64,000 bases of DNA. Source: a candidate division TM6 bacterium GW2011_GWF2_37_49. Its GTDB lineage: Bacteria > Babelota > Babeliae > Babelales > RVW-14. Below the pieces are notes generated by a model. It did no database searches, was not told the origin of the DNA, and saw only the letters and a list, made by a program, of their open reading frames with translations. The DNA is taken from assembly GCA_000989955.1 (NCBI GenBank), contig LBTE01000007.1, positions 1-64,000 of the forward strand, read 5' to 3'. The position numbers were made by a program, and so were the translations under genes. Positions 1 through 8,766 of the stretch are shown here, piece by piece; positions within the stretch are counted from its first letter, which is position 1; each line of letters begins with the position of its first letter.

Positions 1-42
1 ACCTTCATTAGCAGGAAAAACTTTTACTTCTGTTATTTCCAT
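1..42 (-). CDS. spoVG: SpoVG-family protein, N-terminal fragment
   Basis: Only the first 14 codons lie in the window; the gene runs off the left edge. They read MEITEVKVFPANEG, which fits the start of SpoVG family proteins (a small nucleic-acid-binding regulator family, often beginning M-[KE]-[IV]-T-[DE]-V). The ATG at 42 is preceded on the minus strand by a GAGG ribosome binding site about 6 bases upstream. It lies downstream of rsmH on the same strand but has its own promoter candidate. The identification rests on 14 residues and is therefore moderate. Confidence 0.7.
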   Translation of the reverse strand, partial: MEITEVKVFPANEG

Positions 43-143
43 AAGCTTCCTCAGTTACGCCCAGGTTGCGCGTGACGTCTTATGCAATTTGTCCCGCTAC
101 ACCTTGAAACTCTCATATATAACAGTAAATTTATTACGACTTA

Positions 144-172
144 AATTTACTTTGGACTAGCACGTTTGTCAA
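144..172 (-). promoter_or_regulatory. Sigma70-type promoter for the spoVG-like gene
   Basis: On the minus strand a perfect -35 TTGACA (167-172) is followed after 17 bases by TAAATT (144-149). This leaves a 5' leader of roughly 90-100 nt (43-137) that is richer in GC than its surroundings and holds no gene I can recognise. Confidence 0.6.
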
Positions 173-188
173 CAAATTTTTGCCCAGT

Positions 189-1067
189 TTAAAGTTTTTC
201 AGCAGCTCTTAATTTAGCGGATCTTGATGACGGATTAATGCCTACTTCTTCTGCTGAAGCAATAATTGGCTTTCGTGTTAAAATATTCAATTCGGTGTTG
301 CGCTCTATTAAAAAAGTTTTAACTAATCGATCTTCCAATGAATGAAAACTAATGCAAACCAGCCGTCCACATTGATTTAGAAGCGGTAGGGCAGAGCTCA
401 AAAATGAATTTATGTTGCCTAGTTCATCATTTACCGCTATTCTTATGGCTTGGAAAGTTTTTGTGGCGGGATGTATTTTACTGTGAAAAAAAGGTATCGC
501 AGATTCAATAACGTCAACCAATTGACCTGTAGTTTTAAATCTTGTCTTGGCTCTGAAATTTATTATAGCCTTAACGATTTTTTTAGCATTGGATTCCTCG
601 CCATATTCATGCAGAATTTTAAGAAGTTCTTTTTCAGTATAATTATTCAGTATATCGGCTGCGGTCGTTATGTAATGCGCCTTGGACATTCTCATATCTA
701 ATGGAGTGTTTGTTCTGAAAGATAATCCAGCCCGTTCACGAATTTGTAATTGTGATGTTCCAAAATCGGCTAAGAATCCGTCAACAGATTTAATTTTTTC
801 TTTTTTTAAAAGTTTATAAATATTTGCAAAATTTCCCCACAAAATATTTAAACGATCGCCGTATTCATTTTTGAACGATTCTTGATTTTCCTTGATTGAC
901 TCAAGGTCCCAGTCGATGCCAATTACCTTGCAATTCGGTTCTTTTTCAAGAATCGCTTTTGTATGTCCTCCACAACCAAAAGTTACATCTACATAAACGT
1001 GACCTGGTTTTGGATCAAGATATTCAATAACCTCATTAACTAAGACGCTTTTGTGCTTATTTATCAT
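189..1067 (-). CDS. rsmH: 16S rRNA (cytosine(1402)-N(4))-methyltransferase RsmH (MraW)
   Basis: 292 aa, a little shorter than the usual ~310. The enzyme methylates N4 of C1402 in the decoding centre of 16S rRNA using S-adenosylmethionine. Seen here: the N-terminal H-x-S-V-L-x-N-E-V motif (residues 5-13), the SAM-binding loop DVTFGCGGHT (27-36), an LADFGTSQ segment near residue 100, SFHSLEDR late in the chain and the terminal SRSAKLRAAEKL, all family hallmarks. In most bacteria it sits in the dcw cell-wall cluster after mraZ; no dcw genes flank it here. It follows the exported acidic protein gene on the same strand with only 3 bases between them, so the two may be co-transcribed. Confidence 0.95.
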   Translation of the reverse strand: MINKHKSVLVNEVIEYLDPKPGHVYVDVTFGCGGHTKAILEKEPNCKVIGIDWDLESIKENQESFKNEYGDRLNILWGNFANIYKLLKKEKIKSVDGFLADFGTSQLQIRERAGLSFRTNTPLDMRMSKAHYITTAADILNNYTEKELLKILHEYGEESNAKKIVKAIINFRAKTRFKTTGQLVDVIESAIPFFHSKIHPATKTFQAIRIAVNDELGNINSFLSSALPLLNQCGRLVCISFHSLEDRLVKTFLIERNTELNILTRKPIIASAEEVGINPSSRSAKLRAAEKL

Positions 1068-1070
1068 GAT

Positions 1071-2441
1071 TTATCCGATTTTATTAGTAATTTTATCTAA
1101 ATTAATTCGTTTTGCTGGTTGTACAGTATAATCAATAAAATCAGAAGTCCCGTATTTTTCTGCATAAATTTCAATTTTTTTATTTTTAATATTGACTAAG
1201 CGTCCAAGATCTAGTTTTTTTGTGTTTTCGGGTAGTAATTCATAAGTGGCATTTTCTGCTAGCTGTCGCTCATCCTCATCAAATATGACCAGGTAACCTC
1301 GAACATATGTCCTATCGCGTGGTTCAATGATTGTATCTACGTCGATTATGCCGGATTCTGTAGACTTAATTTTGATGACAGGTGTCTTATCAAAGCGCCA
1401 AATACTCATGTCGTCTCTAGATTCATCAATATCGGTCCATGATTCGGTTGTTTTTTTTGCAAGCCAAGAACTTTTGGCCTTTTTTTCATAAACAAAGCAT
1501 GTTGTCCAAATTGCTTTTCCAGTTTTATTTTCGACTACAAAATCAAGCTCAGGTGTATCATTTTTTTGGTTGCTTGTTTTCACAAAATCATAATCATAAA
1601 AACTACCACGGAATCCATACTTTTCAATTTCTATCTTGACCGTTTTATCTTTTAATTGCGCTATTAAATCAAGATCAATTTTTTTCTTATCAGAAAGCAT
1701 TTCATACGTCGATTCTTCTGCGTCATTCAAATCTTCAAATACACCAAGATATCCAAAAACATCTGCACGATCTTCGGCATCTTCTATCTCGTCGGTACAT
1801 ATTTCAATTTTTTTATTATCTTCTAATTTTTGTACTGGTGATTTGTGCCAGCGCCACTTCCCGGCAGCTCTTTTTTTGATGTATGCAAAACATGCTACAT
1901 AAATAGTTTGCCCAGTCGTATTTTCAACACCAAAGCTAAGTTGTTTTTCATTGCATTGTTTTGTGTTTATAGCTTCTGTGGTAAATTCTGTTTTGCTTTG
2001 TTTATTCGTCTTAACATATTCTTCATTTTCATAAACATTCTCATCAGCCTTCTTATCTATACAATCTTCGTCGTCTTCATCATCGTCATCAGATTCTATT
2101 TTTTTACGAGAAAATTTAGCTTTTTTTTGCTTGTTATCGGACGGTTGTGGAATGTTTTTTTGTATTTCTGCTTCAATTAACGGCATTTCTGGCAAGATTG
2201 AAACCTGTTGTTCGTCTTTAGTGCTTACTTGTATTTGTTCAGTTAATAGTTCCATTTTGGGAATTTGATCGTCAGACACATATTTTTTTTCCGGTGTTAA
2301 AACTGGAGGTTTATTTTTTTTGAAAAATATCGATTTGTCTGTGTTATTTAACGCTTCTGTTTGTCCAAACAAATTTAGACATATAATAACCGAAAGTATC
2401 GGCAGGAAGATAAAAATTGATATAGCTTTCTTATTTTGCAT
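1071..2441 (-). CDS. Exported acidic protein with a duplicated domain, function unknown
   Basis: 456 aa, not recognised. Residues 1-30 form a signal peptide (KK start, hydrophobic core, ending LNLFGQTEA). A low-complexity linker follows with lysine-rich stretches and an acidic cluster (ESDDDDEDDED) near residue 120. The rest holds two tandem copies of a ~110-residue domain: each starts with a 'VxNxTGxxIxxxCFxYxKK' stretch, continues with a hydrophobic GY-LxxF-E-D segment, then 'ATYELL/STYEML', 'KKxDL' and 'KxEIxxEKYG', and ends near an aromatic 'DYDF/IDYT' motif. The duplication is visible in the protein. It is downstream of dnaA on the same strand (46-base gap) and just upstream of rsmH. A surface or periplasmic binding role is possible but unproved. 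Confidence 0.75.
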   Translation of the reverse strand: MQNKKAISIFIFLPILSVIICLNLFGQTEALNNTDKSIFFKKNKPPVLTPEKKYVSDDQIPKMELLTEQIQVSTKDEQQVSILPEMPLIEAEIQKNIPQPSDNKQKKAKFSRKKIESDDDDEDDEDCIDKKADENVYENEEYVKTNKQSKTEFTTEAINTKQCNEKQLSFGVENTTGQTIYVACFAYIKKRAAGKWRWHKSPVQKLEDNKKIEICTDEIEDAEDRADVFGYLGVFEDLNDAEESTYEMLSDKKKIDLDLIAQLKDKTVKIEIEKYGFRGSFYDYDFVKTSNQKNDTPELDFVVENKTGKAIWTTCFVYEKKAKSSWLAKKTTESWTDIDESRDDMSIWRFDKTPVIKIKSTESGIIDVDTIIEPRDRTYVRGYLVIFDEDERQLAENATYELLPENTKKLDLGRLVNIKNKKIEIYAEKYGTSDFIDYTVQPAKRINLDKITNKIG

Positions 2442-2486
2442 TATTTGCTCCTAAAAATTTATTCAAAAATTGTACTATCCCCTATG

Positions 2487-3908
2487 CTAATCCATCATTA
2501 TTTCTTGTTCAATCATTTTTAGTTTTTGCGCGAATTCTGTATCTTGCTTAACCATACCGTCAACTTTGTTTATTGCATGGATAACCGTTGAATGGTCTCG
2601 TCCTCCGACAAAGCTTCCAATTATTTGCAAAGAGCTTGTAGATAGTTTTTTCATTAAATAAAAAACTATTTGCCTGGCCTCTGCAATCTCTTTACTGCGT
2701 TTTTTGGATTTTAGCTCGTTAATTGCAATATTTAAATGTCTTGAGCATAGCCTTAAAACTTTTTCTAGTGAGGTACTTTCGTTGTGCTTTTGATTTAAAT
2801 TTAATAAAACCTTTTTTGCAATATCCAGTGTTATTGGCTTGTTGATTAATCTTGCAAATGCACTGACCCGTATTAATGCGCCCTCTAGTTCTCTGATATT
2901 TGATATTACGCAGGAAGATATAAAATAGGCCACATTTTCTGGCAAATCTATACAATTTTGGTCAGCCTTTTTTTTCAAAATTGCTATTTTTGTCTCTAAA
3001 TCTGGTATTTGAATATCTGCAACCAGTCCCCATTCAAGTCTTGATTTTAACCTGTTTTGAAGCCCAGAAATCTCTTTGGGGAATGTGTCGCTTGACATGA
3101 TTATTTGTTTTTGGCTTTGATGTAACGTGTTAAAAATATGAAAGAAAATCTCTTGGGTTTGTTCTTTGTTTGATAAAAACTGTACATCGTCAATCAATAA
3201 CAAATCTAGCTTTTGGTACTTGTTTCTGAAGCTGTCAGCTTTGTCAAACCGAATGCAGCTAATAAATTCGTTAATGAAATGATCGGTTGTTTCGTAGCTT
3301 ATTTGAATATTGGTGTCATTTTTTTGTACGGCATTGCCGATGGCGTGCAGCAAATGAGTTTTGCCAAGTCCCGTCCCTCCATAAATAAAAAGTGGATTAT
3401 AGACTTTGCCCACATTTTCGGAAACCGCTTGGGCTGCTGCGTAAGCAAGCGAATTGCTAGGGCCAACAATAAATGTGTTGAATGTATAATTTTCATTAAA
3501 ATTTTTGCCAGTATTTTGCCTTTGCACTCGCGGTTTATTTGTGTAAACGGTTGTTGTGAGTTGAGATCCGGTTTCTTGTTGCCTATTTTTATCTGAATCT
3601 GTCAAGGTTTCTACGATTTGAATGGACGATGCAGGAATAATATTGCGGGGCGGATTTTCATTGCCGCTGCTCAAAAAAATAAAGTTTAGATTGTTGGAAA
3701 GCAGCAATCTACCAAGGTGTGTTTGCAGCAAGTTTACGTAATTTTCTTGTATCCATTTTTTAACAAACTGATTTGGCACACTCAAAGTAACGGTATTTGT
3801 TGCTGAATCCCAGTTTTGTAAGCTAACAGCCTTAAACCAGGTCTCAACAACTTGGCTTCCAGCTTCTTGGTTTATGATTTTTAAAAACTCTTTCCAGATA
3901 TCAAGCAC
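2487..3908 (-). CDS. dnaA: Chromosomal replication initiator protein DnaA
   Basis: 473 aa, normal length. DnaA is the AAA+ ATPase that binds DnaA boxes and melts the origin. Seen here: an N-terminal DnaB-interaction domain (W-x-x-F-L near residues 5-9), a variable linker (~90-140), Walker A GGTGLGKTH around residue 176, Walker B LLLIDDVQF around 234, a sensor-2 region with LEGAL, and the C-terminal DNA-binding helix-turn-helix with DHSTVIHAI around 436. It is transcribed away from the TPR lipoprotein gene at 4031 across a 122-base gap. dnaN and recF, its usual partners, are about 48 kb away. No cluster of DnaA boxes was found beside it. Confidence 0.97.
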   Translation of the reverse strand: MLDIWKEFLKIINQEAGSQVVETWFKAVSLQNWDSATNTVTLSVPNQFVKKWIQENYVNLLQTHLGRLLLSNNLNFIFLSSGNENPPRNIIPASSIQIVETLTDSDKNRQQETGSQLTTTVYTNKPRVQRQNTGKNFNENYTFNTFIVGPSNSLAYAAAQAVSENVGKVYNPLFIYGGTGLGKTHLLHAIGNAVQKNDTNIQISYETTDHFINEFISCIRFDKADSFRNKYQKLDLLLIDDVQFLSNKEQTQEIFFHIFNTLHQSQKQIIMSSDTFPKEISGLQNRLKSRLEWGLVADIQIPDLETKIAILKKKADQNCIDLPENVAYFISSCVISNIRELEGALIRVSAFARLINKPITLDIAKKVLLNLNQKHNESTSLEKVLRLCSRHLNIAINELKSKKRSKEIAEARQIVFYLMKKLSTSSLQIIGSFVGGRDHSTVIHAINKVDGMVKQDTEFAQKLKMIEQEIMMD

Positions 3909-4030
3909 AACTAATCCCGTTTGCAGCGCAAAATTTTGTAATTTGATTTTTATTCTTAAGATAGCAAAAATTATATCATACTTAGAGAAATGGTGAATCT
4001 TTACTAAAATTACTTTAAAAGGATCTTATT

Positions 4031-4765
4031 ATGAAACACGGTTCTAGTTTAATAAAGCTTTTTTTTATATTTCCATTCTTATTACTTATTTGTTCTTGTG
4101 CAAAAGATTCAACGGATCAAAAAAATAAAAAGCTGGCACAAAATTATTACAAATTATGCATGCTTGAATTTTCGGATAAATCGCAGACCAGTGTTTCGTC
4201 GGAAGAGCCTTACAAAAAGGCTTTGCAGTATATTCAGCAAGCCATAGATTCCTACGCATGCTCGGAATACCTGGCGGTCAAGGCCACGCTCCTTTTTAGG
4301 CTGAACGATGTTGCATCAAGCTGCAAAGTGTTTGAAGAGTCTTTAAAGCTGGATTGTGAGCCGCAAATTAAAGCCTGCATCATGAATAATTACGCATGCC
4401 TGCTTGCTCAGATTGGCAAACATGAAAAAGCATTGGATATTTTTAAAGGCCTGGAGACTAACAATGCCTACCTCACCCCTCAGGCAGCTCTTTTTAACAG
4501 GGGCAAAATAATGTTTGAGCAGGCTGATTATAACGCCGCTGTTCAAGAATTTTTAAAAGCTATTCAAAAATCACCAGATTTTTTGGATGCCCGTTATTAT
4601 CTGGCAATGTCGGCCTTTCGCATGAATGACCTCGCCTTGGCCAAAAATGAGGTAAAAACAATTTTGTTTTTGGAGCCGGGGCACGAAGGTGCAACGTGGC
4701 TTAAAAATAAAATAGACGCCGATCTTTCGATTGATAATGGGTTAGGTGAGGACGTTTCTTGCTAG
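4031..4765 (+). CDS. TPR-repeat lipoprotein
   Basis: 244 aa. The N-terminus is a lipoprotein signal peptide: charged start, a hydrophobic stretch (residues 8-20) and a lipobox-like LICSC with Cys23 as the likely lipidated residue. Two to four tetratricopeptide repeats follow (for example 'NNYACLLAQIGKHEKALDIF', 'NRGKIMFEQADYNAAVQEF' and 'ARYYLAMSAFRMNDLALA'). TPR lipoproteins usually act as protein-interaction scaffolds at the envelope, as in BamD- or PilF-like assembly factors, but nothing here assigns a particular partner. RBS AAAGG (about 4018-4022) precedes the ATG. It is divergent from dnaA. Confidence 0.8.
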   Translation: MKHGSSLIKLFFIFPFLLLICSCAKDSTDQKNKKLAQNYYKLCMLEFSDKSQTSVSSEEPYKKALQYIQQAIDSYACSEYLAVKATLLFRLNDVASSCKVFEESLKLDCEPQIKACIMNNYACLLAQIGKHEKALDIFKGLETNNAYLTPQAALFNRGKIMFEQADYNAAVQEFLKAIQKSPDFLDARYYLAMSAFRMNDLALAKNEVKTILFLEPGHEGATWLKNKIDADLSIDNGLGEDVSC

Positions 4766-4801
4766 GCTGCTTTAATTGAATTATTTCAAAAGCGAATAGA
4801 C

Positions 4802-4960
4802 TTTTCGCACTTTTTAAAAATTTTATCTGTGATACAGTTCTGGATCAGTGCTTGCAGGCGGGATCTAAAAAATTGTCAATTTCTTGGCAAGGCCGATGTG
4901 TGTATGTGTTTGAATTGTTGTGGGTGATGTATAGCCCTGAATATCGAGGTTTTGGCTGAC
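4802..4960 (+). repeat. Dispersed ~160-bp intergenic repeat, copy 1
   Basis: The gap 4766-5099 holds one copy of an element found 11 times in this window. Shared landmarks are a GCACTTTTT-type left end, the core TTGCAGGCSGSATCTAAAAA followed by TTGTCAATT-CTTGGCA, and the right end GATGTATAGCC-CTGAATATC. No ORF runs through it. The remaining ~130 bases before the next gene are AT-rich with a TTATAA -10-like hexamer near 5060. Confidence 0.8.
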
Positions 4961-5099
4961 ATATAATTTAATGTTTTGACGTTTAAGTTTGTCTGCTTTT
5001 TTGCCAGCCTAGTCCCATTATTTTCAAAGATCATTGCATTTGCTGCCCTCAGTTTCTTATTATAAACGTAGGGGAATTTTAACTTGAGGGGGAAAGGGA

Positions 5100-5654
5100 A
5101 TGAAGATCTTTGCTGTGTTCATACTATGTGTTTCGTTCGTATCAAATTTTTGTTCGATGTGTGGCAATGTTCCGCAGTCAAGCGATGGAATATTTCATGG
5201 CCTGCAGAGCTTGCAGCAGGGGAGGGGTGCCGAGCAAAAGCGGCTTCCTAGTGCCATATTTGAACAAAGAGATGATAGCGGTGATACCAATGTTTTTGAT
5301 ATACATGGGCTGGAACAGTTTGAAAGATTAATCGTTAAAAATTCTTATTACAGGCCAGTTGTATTAAAGCTGTACTTGCCTAATTACAAAGGTATAGCCC
5401 AAATTAATGAAATTTTTCAGGACGTGGCGCAAGGTTTTAACAATAAAATTATTTTTGCAGGTTTAAATATATCAAAAAATAAGCAGCTGTACATGCGAAT
5501 TAATAATTTTTGTAACTTAAAAAATGTTGAATTGCCGCTATTTTTGTTTTACGAAAAAGGCCAGCTCAGGATGCCTTTTTTAAGCGGCCTACAGCCCAAA
5601 GATTATTTTGTGGAATACATACAAAAATTGTTTTTTAGTGAGCAGAAGAAATAG
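5100..5654 (+). CDS. Exported thioredoxin-fold-like protein lacking CXXC
   Basis: 184 aa with a signal peptide (MKIFAVFILCVSFVSNFCSM) and a strong RBS (GAGGGGGAAAGGG) just before the ATG. Residues ~80-180 have the order of a thioredoxin fold: 'RPVVLKLYLPNYKG' (strand and start of helix where WCGPC would sit), 'NKIIFAGLNISKNKQLYMRIN' (strand plus helix), then 'VELPLFLFYEKGQL' matching the cis-proline strand, and a terminal helix. The active-site CXXC is missing, so a redox role is unlikely; a binding or chaperone-like role would be inference. It stands alone on plus and faces the convergent methyltransferase gene with a 5-base gap. Confidence 0.6.
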   Translation: MKIFAVFILCVSFVSNFCSMCGNVPQSSDGIFHGLQSLQQGRGAEQKRLPSAIFEQRDDSGDTNVFDIHGLEQFERLIVKNSYYRPVVLKLYLPNYKGIAQINEIFQDVAQGFNNKIIFAGLNISKNKQLYMRINNFCNLKNVELPLFLFYEKGQLRMPFLSGLQPKDYFVEYIQKLFFSEQKK

Positions 5655-5659
5655 TTTTT

Positions 5660-6556
5660 TTAAAACCTGGCGTACAGGCTGCAGGGCAGTGTTCTAGTTC
5701 CTGATTTTTCTTGCAGGTGCAGCTCGCCAAATTCAATTTTTTTATCGGGAAAAAAGTCGGACAGCAGGTTTTTGAGCACAGTTGCCGAGTATCCCATCGA
5801 ATAGCCGTTAAATATAAAAAATAATGGTTTTGGGCTCAAGGCCTGTTTGCACATCTCGAGCAGGTGATAAATCTGTTTTTCGAACTCAAAGACTTTGCCG
5901 GTGTTGTCGCGGCCGAATGCAGGCGGGTCAAGTATTATTCCATCGTATTTTATGTCACGTTTGATTTCGCGTGATACAAACTTGCCGCAGTCATCAACAA
6001 TCCATCTAATTTTTGCGTTATCAAGGCCACTTAATTTTTGATTTTGGCTTGCCCAGTTAACAACTGATTTAGAAGCATCTACGTGACAGACTTGTGCTCC
6101 GGCCGCAGCAGCACAAAGCGATGCGCCTCCGGTATAAGCAAAAAGGTTTAAAACGGTGGGCTGCTTTTTTTGTGCTGCGATAATTTTGCTCATCCACAAC
6201 CAGTTTGCAGACTGTTCGGGGAATATGCCTATATTTTTTGAGATTGTTGCTCGCAGTTGCATTTTAATCTCTTGTTTGCAGATTCCTTCATTTTTCAATG
6301 TTTTATAGCTGGTAATCCAAGAGTCTTTAAAATTCGGGGCAAATGCCCAACCCGAGCTTTTAAATGTTGCATCTGCCGACGACCAATCTTTGATCGTATT
6401 TTTTGTTTTCCAGACGCAATTTGTGTCGGGCCTGCAGGTGATATTATTCCCGAATCGTTCGAGCTTTTGGCCGTTGCCTGAGTCTATCAATTCATAATCG
6501 TCGACGAAATTTTGGGTTAAAATATTAATCTTATTAGTCGGTAAAACATCGATCAT
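5660..6556 (-). CDS. Class I SAM-dependent methyltransferase, RlmI/RlmK-like
   Basis: 298 aa. A Rossmann methyltransferase with the SAM-binding motif NLFAYTGGASLCAAAAGA, then 'VDASKSVVNWASQN' (acidic residue binding the ribose), a 'WIVDDC' segment and the catalytic-strand motif IILDPPAFGR. This matches the COG1092/PF10672 group, which includes the 23S rRNA methyltransferases RlmI and RlmK/L; the PUA RNA-binding domain of RlmI is absent, so substrate is uncertain. The start codon overlaps the stop of the upstream xer gene by 4 bases (ATGA), indicating translational coupling with the recombinase. Confidence 0.8.
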   Translation of the reverse strand: MIDVLPTNKINILTQNFVDDYELIDSGNGQKLERFGNNITCRPDTNCVWKTKNTIKDWSSADATFKSSGWAFAPNFKDSWITSYKTLKNEGICKQEIKMQLRATISKNIGIFPEQSANWLWMSKIIAAQKKQPTVLNLFAYTGGASLCAAAAGAQVCHVDASKSVVNWASQNQKLSGLDNAKIRWIVDDCGKFVSREIKRDIKYDGIILDPPAFGRDNTGKVFEFEKQIYHLLEMCKQALSPKPLFFIFNGYSMGYSATVLKNLLSDFFPDKKIEFGELHLQEKSGTRTLPCSLYARF

Positions 6557-7494
6557 TTCGTATCTTTCAGAATTGAAGTAGCAAAATTATTTAGTGGGTG
6601 CTTTTCGTCGCACAGTTTTGCCAGGTGTTGACTGGTGATGTGCGTGTAAATTTCGGTTGTAGCAATTGTTTTGTGCCCAAGCAGTTCTTGAATTATTCTT
6701 AAGTCCACTCCCTCGATCAAAAGATGCGTTGCAAATGAGTGTCGTATTTTGTGTGGCGTAAGTTTGCGATTAACTTTTAATAATTTTCGAAACATCTCAA
6801 ATATGCGTTGAACTGAGCGAGTTGTCAATATTCCTCCAGCTTTATTTAAGAAGACAAAATCACTTAATTCTTCGGTCAAAAGATGAGGTCTTTCTTTTTC
6901 AAGATACGTCAAAAGGCTCTGTTTGGCCTTGCTACCAAATAAAACCAAACGTTCTTTGCGGCCTTTGCCCAACACTTTGATTACTTTGCCATCAAAATTG
7001 ACATCATTCATTTTAATGTTAACAACCTCTGAGCATCGGATGCCCGTGGCGTATATTATTTCAAAAATGGCTCTATCTCGGTGAGGTAGTCGCGTTGGCA
7101 ATTCTTTAGGTTTTAGATTGTCGAGAAGATAAAAAATTTCATCTACAGATAATGTTATCGGCAGCTTTTTATCGATTCGTGGTGATTGAATATCTAGATT
7201 TAGCTTGATTCCCTGGTCCTTTAAAAATTCTTTAAACGATCGCATTGCTGATATTTTGCGAGCCAAAGAAGGCTTTGAAAGCTTTTGATAAAACATCGAT
7301 ACCACAAATCTTCTCATTACAGCTTCAAATGACTCTGATAGCTCAGGTTCCTTGCTCAAAATTTTTTGCCAAAACTTGGATAGCTGTCGCAGGTCTCCGG
7401 AATAAGCACGGAGAGTGTGTAGGGATACGTTACGCTCGACTTCAAGGAATGTTAAAAAATCCTTGGTTTTTTCCTCAAATAAATTTAAATTCAC
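6553..7494 (-). CDS. Tyrosine recombinase XerC/XerD type
   Basis: 313 aa, the usual Xer length. An N-terminal SAM-like core-binding domain (residues 1-100, with 'LRAYSGDL' and 'ARKISAMRSF') precedes the catalytic domain. Catalytic residues visible: Arg in ATGIRCSE (~151), the HKIRHSFATHLL box (~246-257), His in LGHKTIATTEIYTHI (~268) and the nucleophile Tyr in the same motif (~277). Xer enzymes resolve chromosome dimers at dif as an XerC-XerD pair; the second Xer of this window (50397-51326) is the natural partner. Which of the two is C or D cannot be told by eye. It is coupled to the downstream methyltransferase gene. Confidence 0.93.
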   Translation of the reverse strand: MNLNLFEEKTKDFLTFLEVERNVSLHTLRAYSGDLRQLSKFWQKILSKEPELSESFEAVMRRFVVSMFYQKLSKPSLARKISAMRSFKEFLKDQGIKLNLDIQSPRIDKKLPITLSVDEIFYLLDNLKPKELPTRLPHRDRAIFEIIYATGIRCSEVVNIKMNDVNFDGKVIKVLGKGRKERLVLFGSKAKQSLLTYLEKERPHLLTEELSDFVFLNKAGGILTTRSVQRIFEMFRKLLKVNRKLTPHKIRHSFATHLLIEGVDLRIIQELLGHKTIATTEIYTHITSQHLAKLCDEKHPLNNFATSILKDTK

Positions 7495-7630
7495 GTAAAT
7501 ATCTCCTAAAAGTTTTAAGCGTTTGACTGGTGTTTGATATTTTTACAAGAGATTTGATAACATCGCAATAGATTTTGGAAAAAATTTGAAAAGTTGTTCT
7601 AGCGGCAGCAAAATTTGGCTAAGGTAAATT

Positions 7631-8281
7631 GTGCAAATTATTAATATAATAAAATTACTCGAAAAAAATATAAATAAATTTACGCCACCGTTGATAGATC
7701 AAATAATTGATGAGTACGGTAAAAAATCATATTTAATTTTGATGGCATGCATTTTGAGCCTTCGTGTCAAGGACATCTCAACGGTTCATGTTTGCAGAGC
7801 GCTTTTTGCCAAAGCACAAACTCCTGATCAGATGCTTAAAATTTCTCAACCAGAGCTTGAAAAAATAATTTTTAAATCTGGTTTTTATAAAAATAAGGCA
7901 AAAATTATTCGTTCAATTTCAGATGAGCTTTTAAAAAAATTTGGAGGAGAGGTTCCTCGAACCTATGACCAATTGATTGGAATTAACGGCATCGGGCCTA
8001 AAACTGCAAATCTTGTACTGGGTTTGGCTTTTGACCAGCCAGCAATCTGCGTGGATACCCATGTCCATCGCATATCAAACCGACTTGGGCTGATTAATAC
8101 AAAAACTCCAGAGCAGACCGAAATGGCATTAAAAAAGATTCTTGATAAAAAATACTGGATAAGGTGGAACAAGTTACTGGTGACGTTGGGACAAAATATT
8201 TGCACTCCAACGTCACCAAAATGTTCTTTGTGTGCGGCTTTTAGCTATTGCTTAAAAATTGGAGTTAAAAAATATCGCTAA
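7631..8281 (+). CDS. nth: Endonuclease III, DNA glycosylase/AP lyase
   Basis: 216 aa, normal for Nth. The enzyme removes oxidised pyrimidines and cleaves the AP site. Seen here: the helix-hairpin-helix INGIGPKTANLVLGLAF with catalytic Lys124, the catalytic aspartate Asp142 in VDTHVHR, and the 4Fe-4S motif C-x6-C-x2-C-x5-C (Cys191, 198, 201, 207). The start is the GTG at 7631, close after AAGG at 7621. No in-frame ATG lies at a better position. It is divergent from xer across ~135 bases and convergent with the next gene. Confidence 0.95.
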   Translation: MQIINIIKLLEKNINKFTPPLIDQIIDEYGKKSYLILMACILSLRVKDISTVHVCRALFAKAQTPDQMLKISQPELEKIIFKSGFYKNKAKIIRSISDELLKKFGGEVPRTYDQLIGINGIGPKTANLVLGLAFDQPAICVDTHVHRISNRLGLINTKTPEQTEMALKKILDKKYWIRWNKLLVTLGQNICTPTSPKCSLCAAFSYCLKIGVKKYR

Positions 8282-8307
8282 AATTATTTAGACAAAGATT
8301 CTATGTT

Positions 8308-8661
8308 TTAGAATAACTCTGGAAAAACTTCTTCTAATTTTGCTTGCATTTCCATAGAAATTTTTTTCATTTCTTCCAATGGTATGTTGAGTATTAATCT
8401 TTTTAAAGCATCAATTTTTTGAAATAATTGAATCCTTTGTGCTACCAAAAGATCTCTGGAATCTTTTTCGTCAACGTTCTCATAATTTGAACATGAGAGC
8501 TGCATTGCTTGTCTTACAGCAGATATTGCTTTCTGTTCCATCAATATTTCATCTACGGCTCTAATAATTGTGCCTTCCTGTGATTCGATCTGCATACAAT
8601 TAGCGTTGCCACACAGCCCAACAAAAATAACTAATAACATTGCACGAAAAAATCTTTTCAT
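8308..8661 (-). CDS. Small exported protein, function unknown
   Basis: 117 aa, not recognised. The N-terminus MKRFFRAMLLVIFVGLCGNANC is a good signal peptide. The mature part is polar and helical, with several heptad-like stretches (for example 'RIQLFQKIDALKRLILNIPLEEMKKISMEMQAKLEEVF'), so it may form a helical bundle. A GGAGC ribosome binding site precedes the ATG. It is convergent with nth and downstream of trpS on the same strand. Confidence 0.65.
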   Translation of the reverse strand: MKRFFRAMLLVIFVGLCGNANCMQIESQEGTIIRAVDEILMEQKAISAVRQAMQLSCSNYENVDEKDSRDLLVAQRIQLFQKIDALKRLILNIPLEEMKKISMEMQAKLEEVFPELF

Positions 8662-8766
8662 CTTTTGCTCCCAAAAATAAGATTATACTTTATTTACCGT
8701 AAACACTTCAGAAGGAAAATCTACAAAATTATTTTTGAGATGTAAAGTTAAAATTAAGTTTTTGGC

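Noticed and set aside
3909-4030. Gap between dnaA and the lipoprotein gene as oriC
   Set aside because: Only 122 bases, with no DnaA-box-like repeats or clear AT-rich unwinding array.
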